Assembly: GCA_030278955.1 (NCBI GenBank)
Contig: JAOANR010000010.1
Span: 26,352,174 to 26,416,173, forward strand
Origin: Hygrophila difformis
Lineage: Eukaryota > Streptophyta > Magnoliopsida > Lamiales > Acanthaceae
Direction of reading: 5' to 3'
DNA length: 64,000 bases
The first letter of the stretch is position 1. Each line of letters starts with the position of its first letter. A program made the translations under genes and the position numbers. The notes under the pieces are model-generated. The model ran no database searches, was not told the DNA's origin, and worked only from the letters and a program-made list of their open reading frames with translations. Of this stretch, positions 9,244-18,622 are shown in pieces.

Positions 9244-12200
9244 TTTAATACCCCGTAATAATGTATAGACATTTATTTTCAAGCCCAACCCGAATATTTT
9301 GTATTCCGAATAAACAAATTCAAATTGTTTTGAACTACGTAATGACTTGATCCCTTCACATGGTACGTAGGCAACTTGAAAATCTCAATTCTAAAGTTCA
9401 GTCATAACTGAAAATAAATTCAAATTTTTTTCTTATAATTCTTGATATAAGAAAAAGAAATGGATACTAGGAGTAGAAATCATGCGACCCTAGTTACTAG
9501 CTCGTGAGAAGCTAACACCCAACTTCGAGGACGAAGTTGATTCTTAAGGGGGGTAGACTGTAATACCCGGGATTTTTATCGGCGTCCAAAGGAATAAAAT
9601 TTATTTCTTGATCCGATCAAGGCCGAAATATTTCCGAGAAGAAGAAAATAATTCATTATTGCTCAGAAATGAATTACCGATAAATTCAAAATGGAATAAA
9701 AGAGGGAAAGGAAGCCCGAAGATATTCCATGGATTAATCCCAAAATAATTGGAATTAAATTCAAGAAGGAAAAAAATTTTAATTCCAAGAACCCGTGAAG
9801 TCGGAAATAATTTAATTAGATAAATTATTGCACGGGAGCCAAAAGACGATGAATTAGAAGCCGACAAATCCGAAACCGACGGAGTTAAGATTTCAAACAC
9901 GAAATCAATTTCAAGTCGAAATAGATTTAAGATAGGAATCGTGATCCGAGAATGTCCCGGAAAAATCGAGCCCGAAAATGTAGGAGGATAGAAACCCGAA
10001 AGAGAGGAGAAAAGGCCCGACGGGATCGCACGGCCCAGTCCGGATGCACGGCCCAGACCAGGCCGCGCGCCCTCCGCGCGGTGTTGGGCCAAACCCCGCG
10101 CCACTACAGAGGCAGCTGGCAACTTGCGCGATTTTCGGCGATTTCTAGCCAAAATTTGCGACCCCGACTGTGGAAACCCGATTTCAGTCGATGGAAGGGC
10201 CTTTATGTCGAGATTGGATGATCCCTAACCCCATTTCTCAGCCACCAACAGCCTATGTTCATCCCAAACCCTCCCACAACAAAAAAACACAAAGTTCATA
10301 CCTTCCGACGACTTTCCGACGACTTTCCGGCAACCAACGACGACCAATGAAGTGTTTAGATCAAGGATTTCAGACCTTGAATTGTTGGTAAGGATTATAT
10401 TAGGTTCCTTTGTCGTTTATAATCTCAAACAACATCTCTAACTTATGAATTTTGACTTACAAACACAAATCGGAGCCAAAGGAAGAAGAAATCGGGTAGA
10501 GGAGATCCGTTCGTAGCCATCCGTCGATTCCGAACGACCCGGAGACATCCTTTATCACACCCACTGTAAGTTGATACCTTTCATATCAATACGGGTGGTT
10601 TAAGGGCGTCCGAATTAGTGACTTTGTAACGAAACGTAAAAATCGAACCTAAAAACCCCAACTTGCGCGTTTTCTGAAATCCGTTTAAAACTTCTATTTC
10701 GAGAGTCCAAACCGAAAAACGCAAAACTAGACTTTTGATCCTAACACCTTAAGCTATATTGTATAAAAAGTTCAGAGATTTTCATCAACGTTTACTACCT
10801 CAAATCATGTCAGACATAATCTGCGTTTTCAAACTTTTTGGAAAAACTGACAGTACATATGTGCGAACTTGATGAGCATGTTTCTATAACTTCTACTCCG
10901 AATTAATCTATGAAATGTAAACAAAAGTTGTAGATAATCATATCTAGTATATGTCCACCAAATTTCAGAATTTTTAGAGTCCATTTGATATGTCAAAAAG
11001 TCGAATCTTTGAACTGTGTCAAAACTGAATCCGGACAACACACTGTTTGTGCAGCAAACTCGATTTTTGACATGTTTCCTCACCATATTTCGAAATCATT
11101 AAACACGAAAGTTGTTCTTTAGGGTGTTTTTGATATACTGTAAAAATTTCAGATTTTTCGGATGAATTTTTAAATTTAAAAGGCGTAAACTGTGACGTCA
11201 AACGATCTTAAATTTGTGAGATTTTAAAATTTCGAAACAAACGATCGAAACCTTGAAATACGTTAAAGTTATATTTTCAAAAACACTGTTACACTAAGTT
11301 GAAATGATATCGGATACTTAGGTAGAGGGTGAGTGCTCTGCAAGGTGCCCCTCAAGCCTTTTTTGGCGTGCCTATAATGGACGCAAGATACTTGAATGAA
11401 AAATTACGCCAAAACGGCATGAGATATATGGCCTACACTCTCGGGAGTATCCGTATGGGTTTCCCGAGGCTCCGGAGTGTTACTGGGTATGGTGGATACG
11501 GCTGCGGCCGCCGGACAACCGGCTAAACGAAACTTACTAAATTGGCTGAGGCCGCCGGATCGCCGGCTAAACGAAACTTACTAAATTGGCTGAGGCCGCC
11601 AGATCGCCGGCTAAACGAAACTTACTAAATTGGCTGAGGCCGCCGGATCGCCGGCTAAATGAAACTACTAAATTGGCTGAGGCCACCGGATCACCGGCTA
11701 AATGACACTTATTAAATTGGCTGCGGCCGCCAGATCGCAGGCTAAACAGAAACTTACGAAACGGCTGCGGCCGCCGGATCGCCGGCTAAACTAAATGTTG
11801 TTGAGATGGTGACGTAACGGGAAAAATTAAAACACTTAATCCTTTTTATGTATTTATTTATTTATTTATCTTCTTAAATTATGTCTTAAATTTACACCGT
11901 GCTTAAATTATTATTTATGAATTTAAATGCATGTTCAAGTATACAAATTAAATTCTTATTGTTCTCAAAAAATTTTAAAAATTATGTTCTATCTTATTTT
12001 TAAATTATGCCTTTAATCATGCTATTTAATATGCCATGTTTTTAAAATTATGCCTATGGCTTAAATTCTCATTTTTTAAAACTTAATTTGGCTATGAGAA
12101 TATGTGTATTAAATTATTGTCTATTAATTAGTCGAATTACATGTTTTTGATATGCATGCTTAAAAATGAGTTTTTAATTATTAAAATTTTAAAACCCCTT

Positions 12201-12621
12201 TATTGCTACGTTAGGAATTAACTTACTCAGTATTTTATATACTGATAAAACCCGTTGTTTCATTTTTCTTTACGGAGTATGGAGAGATGGCATGAGCATG
12301 CACGTATATTGGGGCTTGGGAACTAAATTAATAACTGTGAATGTTGCATTTTATTAGACTTAAATTATTTACTGTGTTTTTGGCCATATAGGTCGTATTT
12401 ATATTTCCGCTGCATTACATATATTTATATTTAGATATTATTTTTCCGCTGCAACTTATTATTAACTTCAAGTTATATACGATGGGTTGTTTACTTATTC
12501 AAATATTTTAAACACTGAAATCATAGCCTTGCATCTCTCTAGCAAGCTCGAAAAGGTCATGTCTTGCTAGGGAGGTGTGGCGGTGGCATCCAGGCCGGGT
12601 TATCAAATCCGGGGTGTTAGA
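9244..12621 (+). mobile_element. 5' LTR of Gy-A
   Basis: 3378 bp, from TTTAATACCCCG to ..GGTGTTAGA (the second LTR has ..TTACA). Contents in order: a 315-bp head that ends in a hairpin (CAACTTCGAGGACGAAGTTG) and a polypurine tract followed by an internal LTR-start look-alike TGTAATACCCGGG at 9559; a GC-rich block at about 10020-10105; degenerate repeated modules at about 10900-11190; a minisatellite at 11500-11793; an AT-rich part; and the conserved U5 end. Short ORFs in it are not genes. Confidence 0.88.
11500..11793 (+). repeat. GC-rich minisatellite in the Gy-A 5' LTR
   Basis: About seven copies of a roughly 43-bp unit built on GGCTGAGGCCGCCGGATCGC followed by CGGCTAAACGAAACTTACT. The other LTR carries the same array at about 49162-49496. 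Confidence 0.9.
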
Positions 12622-12887
12622 AGTTGGTATCAGAGCCCGGACTATTTTTAAAACTAGTATTATTATTTTTAAACTATCATTATTTTTAAACTAGTATTAT
12701 TTTTTTAAAAAAACCATTATTATTTTAAAACCATCATTGTTGAGCCCAATATTTTTCTAAGCCCTAACTTTTAGCCCCCCAAATTAATTACGGTAAATTT
12801 GGGCCCAGACCCTTTTTAAAAATATTTCTATTTTTTTAGGCCCCATTCCAATTTTATTACACTTTGCACCCCATCGCATGTTTGACT
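12622..12887 (+). promoter_or_regulatory. Gy-A primer binding site and start of leader
   Basis: TGGTATCAGAGCCCGG begins at 12625, three bases after the LTR, and matches initiator tRNA-Met. It is followed by an AT-rich leader with repeated 'TTTTTAAAACTAGTATTATT'-like text and no coding potential. Confidence 0.85.
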
Positions 12888-13375
12888 TGGTTTACCAGGT
12901 TATTGTATGTGCTTTACCTAGATACTATATGGTATTTACTAGGTTAATGATATGTGGTTTACCACTGTATTAGTATGTGTCTTACCATAGCTACCATATA
13001 TTAGTACTTACCAAGTTACTGATACGTGGTTTACCACAGATACCATATGTTATTTACCAAGTTCTTTGTATGTACTTTACCACAAATACTTTATGGTGTT
13101 TACCAAGTTATTCCACATACCATATGGTATTTAACAAGTCTTGGTATGTGCTTTACCAAAAATATTTATGGTGTTTACCAGGTTATTGATGTGCGCTTTA
13201 CCACATATATCTTATGATGTTTACCAAGTTATTCCACATATACCATACGTGCTTTACCAAGTTTTTAGTATGTGATTTACCATGATTACCTTATGTGTTT
13301 ACCAAGTTATTGGTATGTGCTTTACCAAGTTTTTGGTATGTGATTTACCAAGTTATTACATAGGGCCTAAAATAC
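12888..13375 (+). repeat. TTTACCAAGTTATT minisatellite in the Gy-A leader
   Basis: About eight or more imperfect copies of a roughly 50-60 bp unit of the form TTTACCAAGTTATTGGTATG then TGCTTTACCACAGATACC. It occupies the place where elements B-D carry a small coiled-coil ORF. No reading frame is conserved between the units. Confidence 0.85.
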
Positions 13376-13988
13376 AATGTTTGAAATGGAGGGGCTTTGA
13401 CTCTAATAATATTTTTTCCATGGGTACCGGGCCCTAGTTTTCCCAATTAATTATTTTAAAGCCCAAAACTTTTGAGCCCAAAATTTTTTCTAGCCCAAAT
13501 TTTAGCCCAATATTTAATTATTATGTTGGCCCAATTATTTTGGCCCCATACCCTTGTTTTTACTTAAGCCCAAATAATTTAATTCTTTTGGACCAATATA
13601 GTGGCCCAAACCTTTTACCCTTATTCTTTTAAAATCTATCCATGGAATAAACTTATTTTTTTTAAAAAAAAAACTATGGATAAATAAATGCATGCATATA
13701 TTAAAGTTTATTGGGGGGATTGCATGTGCATACATTCATTATTTAAAAATCCTCAAAGTACTTATTTAACTTATCTGTATAGATACCGTTCTTATTTTAG
13801 TGTTCGACTTGGCCTTGACTTAGGAGCGTTAGGTTGAGACTAATTGCGCATTAGTCCTAGATCTTGATCGCCTATGTTTAGTGTTCCCATATCTATTCTC
13901 TACCATTGTCATTCGAACATATAGATCTTCCTGAATGCTAACTTACCTTAGATTAGAAGCTTATCTTCACGTGCTTTTTCAACAGAGA
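13376..13988 (+). other. Remaining Gy-A leader, non-coding
   Basis: AT-rich, with repeated AGCCCAAA-type text, then an ordinary stretch up to the gag ATG. I see no ORF corresponding to the small upstream ORF of the other elements. Confidence 0.5.
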
Positions 13989-14493
13989 ATGACACCTAGA
14001 GGAAGACCTATAAATCCACCCATCCCACCCAACACCAACGAAGAGCAACGACAACCCAACGTACCAGTACAAGACGTAAGTGCACACAATCAAGGGGGAC
14101 AAGTAGCCTCCATACCCAAGAACTTAAGTGACCGATTGAGAACTATAGAGGAAGTTGTGGTTGCCTTGGGAAATGCACTAATCAACCAAGGCAAGGCAAG
14201 AGAAAACGGGACCACAGAACCAATAATTACTCAGGTAGGAACCATATTCGGGAGGCCCAAATAGACCACCTCAAGGCAACAATAGGAGAAACAATAAGAT
14301 AGTCTTCAATCATCGTGACCATGTACCATGCTGCCCAAGGTGTAACAAACCACACCTGGCGAAGGAATGCCCTAAACCTGGCACGTGCTATAGATGCAGT
14401 CGACAAGGTCACCGATTGCGTGAATGTCGGACTCAGATGGAGAACATTGGCAAGCGAGAAGATTTGAAAGGATGGATTTGGTAAACGCTCAGC
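13989..14493 (+). pseudogene. Truncated gag of Gy-A
   Basis: The start MTPRGRP equals MPPRGRP (Gy-C) and MAPRGRP (Gy-B). About 90 codons of the N-terminus follow, including RTIEEVVVALGNALINQG, the counterpart of [18 protein letters not shown] in Gy-C. The capsid (Retrotrans_gag) domain is missing. After a frame change near 14250 the sequence resumes at the spacer and zinc knuckles: CPRCNKPHLAKEC and CYRCSRQGHRLREC (about 14332-14433). It ends at a stop near 14481. No protease or RT follows. An internal deletion removed the capsid domain and all of pol. Confidence 0.88.
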
Positions 14494-14655
14494 AAGGAAA
14501 TCAAGGATGAACTGTAGGACGATTGGACGACGATGATCGAGTCAACTTAACAGCCCAATGAGAAGGGGGAGTCGAAGGTAACGATACCCGAACCTTCTCG
14601 AGAATAACGTATAGGCAGTTATGGGGACATAACTGAAGTCATAAGGGGGAGAGGA
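14494..14655 (+). other. Gy-A 3' internal end with polypurine tract
   Basis: A short stretch carrying GGGGACATAACTG and then AAGGGGGAGAGGA immediately before the 3' LTR. The same GGGGACATAACTG tag precedes the polypurine tract in Gy-B, -C and -D. Confidence 0.8.
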
Positions 14656-15722
14656 TTTAATACCCCGTAATAATGCATCGACATTTATTTTCGAGCCCGA
14701 CCCGAATATTTTGTATCCCGAATAAACAAATTCAAATTGTTTTGAACTACATAATGACTTGATCCCTTCACAGGGTACGTAGGCAACTTGTAAATCTCAA
14801 TTCTAAAGTTCAGTCATAACTGAAAACAAATTCAAATTGTTTTCTCATAATTCTTGATATAAGAAAAAGAAATGGATACTAGGAGTAGAAATCATGCGAC
14901 CCTAGTTACTAGCTCGTGAGAAGCTAACACCCAACTTCGAGGACGAAGTTGATTCTTAAAGGGGGTAGACTGTAATACCCGGGATTTTTATCGGCGTCCA
15001 AAGGAATAAAATTTATTTCTTGATCCGATCAAGGCCGAAATATTTCCGAGAAGAAGAAAATAATTCATTATTGCTCGGAAATGAATTACCGATAAATTCA
15101 AAATGGAATAAAAGAGGGAAAGGAAGCCCGAAGATATTCCATGGATTAATCCCAAAAGAATTGGAATTAAATTCAAGAAGGAAAAAAAAAATTTAATTCC
15201 AAGAACCCGTGAAGTCGGAAATAATTTAATTAGATAAATTATTGCACGGGAGCCAAAAGACGATGAATTGGAAGCCGACAAATCCGAAACCGACGGACTT
15301 AAGATTTCAAACACGAAATCAATTTCAAGTCAAAATAGATTTATGATAGGAATCGTGATCCGAGAATGACCCGGAAAAATCGAGCCTGAAAATGTAGGAG
15401 GATAGAAACCCGAAAGAGAGGAGAAAAGGCCCGACGGGATCGCACGACCCGGTCCGGATGCACGGCCCAGACCAGGCCGCGCGCCCTCTGCGCGGTGTTG
15501 GGCCAAACCCCGCGCTAACCCCGCGCCACTACAGAGGCAGCTGGAAACTTGCGTGATTTCGGCGATTTCTTGCCAAAATTTGCGACCCCGACTATGGAAA
15601 CCCGATTTCAGTCGATGGAAGGGCCTTTAGGTCGAGATTGGATAATCCCTAACCCCATTTCTCAGCCACCAACAGCCTTTGTTCATCCCAAACCCTCCCA
15701 CAACCAAAAACACAAAGTTCAT
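14656..15722 (+). mobile_element. Gy-A 3' LTR, part 1
   Basis: Matches 9244 to about 10290 of the 5' LTR closely, including the TTTAATACC start and the inner polypurine tract with TGTAATACCCGGG at 14971. It stops at TTCAT (15718-15722), the target duplication of Gy-B, and resumes at 36975. Confidence 0.92.
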
Positions 15723-15828
15723 TCTAAAGACGGCGTTCAGGACTCGCTACGGACACTACGAGTTCACGGTGCTATCATTCGGGCTAACGAACGCCCCAGA
15801 AATGTTCATGAACCTCATGAACAATGTA
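15723..15828 (+). pseudogene. 106-bp displaced RT fragment
   Basis: Plus strand encodes [19 protein letters not shown] and [12 protein letters not shown], the RT finger/palm region. It is the reverse complement of about 30794-30899 with one clear difference plus the last three bases. It ends ..ACAATGTA against the LTR start-of-strand TGTAACACC, exactly as the Gy-B/Gy-D junction does. Confidence 0.9.
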
Positions 15829-18374
15829 TGTAACACCCCGGATTTGATAACCCAGGCCGGGATGTCACCGCCACATCTCCCTAGCAAGACACGGCTTCCC
15901 AAGCTCACTAAGGAAATGCAAGGCTTATGGGTACGTAAAAGATTTAAAAACATTTCAATAGTGAGTCCGGAAAATAACAATACTTAATTCAAAATACGGA
16001 AGTAGTAATCATCCATGCACGAAATAGAGTAAATGCAGCGGAAAAATAATCACGGCCAACATGGCCAAAACTCGGGTTTAACAGGCCCGATTTAAATTAG
16101 TACTGAAGTGCAAGAAATAAAAGTGTCAATGAAATAGTTTCCCCCAATCCATGAGCATGCATCACTCGACATACTCTGTAAAAGAAAAATAGCAATGGGT
16201 TTATCAGTATAAAAATATACCGAGTAAGTTAATCCCTAACTAAACAATTTAAGGGGTTACATGTGTTTAATTTAAAGTACACTTTTCATTCATTACGAAA
16301 TTAATTTAAAATTCATAGTTTACTTGCAGTGGAAGAACACGATTAATTTATTCAAGACGAGAATACATAATTTAAGGACTTAATTTAAAAGCGTAATTTA
16401 AAAGCATAATTTAAAAACGTAATTTAGAAGCATAATTTAAAAACGTGATAAATAATTTCAGAATAATTAAATACGCACACAAGTCTTTTATATTTTATCC
16501 CGCAAACTAAGAAGAGGACACCATACCGGGGAGATCACTAACGAGGCAATCTCAAATCGTAGGACCACTAACGAGGTAGTCCAAATAAATGAAAGACCAC
16601 TAACGAGGCAGTCTCAAAGATAGTAGGACCACTAACGAGGCAATCCAAATAAATACAGCGCGCGAGATCACTAACGAGGCAATCTCAGATAGTAGGGAGA
16701 CCACTAACGAGGCAATCAAAAAAATAATAGCATGAAGATCGGCTCGGCCTAGTGAATGGGATTTTTCGAAAGTTTATGTGTCTTCGTATACAAAGGATTC
16801 GATATCGCATTTCATAAATCGAGTTTTCGCAAGTTCGAAAAATCCAGTTCGTCACAGTTTACGCCTTTTAAATTAAAAATTCATCTTTTAACCAAAAATT
16901 TTGAACTTTACACAGTAGCTCAAGTACACACATACGAACAACTTTCATGTTTTAAGTTTTTAGAAATAAGGTTTCGAAGTGAGTCAAATTTCGAGTTCTT
17001 TACAAAAGAAGATTTCTGCCCGAAGGACTGATTCTGACACAGTTTCGTGCAACGCCGATTAAAAATTCATTTTAAATCCAATTGGTCCGAAATTTATACA
17101 GGATGTAGATAACATCTTAATGAACAACTTTCATGTTTTAAGATTTTGAAAATAATGAGTTTTAGATGTTCAAAAATCGACACCAACACACTGCTTACGC
17201 GCGGATTTAAAAATCGGTTTGGAACAGGTTCTGAATTCATCCGTTTTGACATATCAAATGAACTCCAAAATTCATGAAATTTTATATGCATAATCTAGAC
17301 ACAATTATCTACAACTTTTGTTTAGAAATACAAAGTTGAATCGATCTAGAAATGGGTGAAAAATACGCATCAAGTCGAGTCAATGAAACTGTCCAGATTT
17401 CAAACGTTCGGTTCGGTTTCTATACAGAAAATTACGGTACGATTTGGGATATCAAAACTTTATGAAAATGGCTGAAATTTTGACACAAGATAGATTAAAG
17501 TCTTATGAACAAAATCTATGTTGAAAAGTTTTCGGTTTGAATTCCCGAAGATCGGGTTTTAGGCGAGTTTATGAAATTGGTCGAAAATAGGGTTTTTGAA
17601 AACCGATTTTAGTTACGTGTCTAGATCTTAGGTTTTAAACGACAATAAACCACAAAAATTGAAGAGTTAGGTATTAACTTACCTAGTTAGAGAATAGGTC
17701 GCTGTAAGGGCTTTCCGGACGTCCTAATGTCACGACGAACGGCCAACTTCTCCGATCGCTTTTTGTTCGTCCCCCGACGTGAAATCGTGGCAAAGGAAAG
17801 ATGGTTAGATTTCGAGTTTTTGAGACTTATGGACGAGCTACACACTATAATACAACTTACCAAGGTCCTAGAAGGCAGTGGCCTTGTCTCGCTCGTCCCA
17901 TCTTCGCCGGAATACTCATCGGGAGGTCGCTGGAAGTTCGTCGGAGAGGTGTTTGGCTTTGGGAGAGATTGTCGGTGTTTGGGGGGCTGCTCAATGGTGA
18001 ATAGAGTGGGAGAGGCAGCCCTAGGTCGGGTAAAAGCTTCCCCACTCGTCCGATTTACTTACCAAAGTCGGGAGGCGTAATTTTGGCAAGAAATCGCCAT
18101 GATCGCGTGATCTGCCGCGTTCAGCGCTCCCACGCGGTCTTGGCGCGTTACCGCGCGGCCAACGCCTGGACTTCGGTCCGGGCGCGTCGTGCGATCCGTC
18201 GGGTCCTTTCCTTCTCTCTTTCGGACTTTTATCCTTCTACATTTTCGGCTCGATTTTTCCGGATCATTCACGGTTCGAAATTTCCATCTATGATTTATTA
18301 CGAGTTCGGGTTGATGTTCGTAACATTTATTAAGTTAGTTCCGATTTCTCTTAACAATTTTCCCGGGTATTATA
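15829..18374 (-). mobile_element. 3' LTR of Gy-B
   Basis: Minus strand from TATAATACCCGGG (TG changed to TA) at 18374 to ..GGGGTGTTACA at 15829; 2546 bp against 2540 bp for the other LTR. It contains the GC-rich block (about 18115-18190), the repeated modules (16870-17340) and six copies of a CACTAACGAGGCARTC minisatellite (16530-16720). Confidence 0.92.
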
Positions 18375-18622
18375 GTCTACCCCCATTAAGAATCAACTTC
18401 GCCCTCGAAGTTGTGTTTCGGTTTCCCCGAGTTAAATGTTAAGACGCTTTCGGTTATGTTTTTATTTTGTGATTTATTTTGTGATTTATATTGTGACTGA
18501 ACTTAGAATTTAGATTTCCAAGCTGCCTACGTACCCTGTGAAGGGATCAAGTATAACATCGTTCAAAACAATTTGAATTTGTTTTTCTCGGGTGTTACAT
18601 CCTCCCCCCCTTAAGAATACAG
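18375..18622 (-). promoter_or_regulatory. Gy-B 3' UTR with two polypurine-tract / LTR-start modules
   Basis: Minus strand: after the pol stop come GGGGACATAACTG, CTTAAGGGGGGGAGGA and TGTAACACCCGAG (start at 18599). About 200 bp further are the hairpin AACTTCGAGGGCGAAGTT, CTTAATGGGGGTAGAC and the true LTR start at 18374. The 5' LTR at 36974 proves that this element uses the second one. Confidence 0.85.

Noticed and set aside
11500..11793. Possible CRISPR-like regular repeat
   Set aside because: Repeats are contiguous with no unique spacers, and lie inside a plant LTR; a minisatellite explains them.
15549..15987. Plus-strand ORFs across 15723-15828
   Set aside because: Chimeric frames joining Gy-A LTR, the displaced RT piece and the Gy-B LTR; only the RT piece has meaning.
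17727..18080. ORFs of 60-120 codons inside gypsy LTRs (for example 17727-18080, 36402-36680, 39446-39715, 47860-48129)
   Set aside because: They recur only because the LTRs are repeated; no domain, and they overlap each other on both strands.
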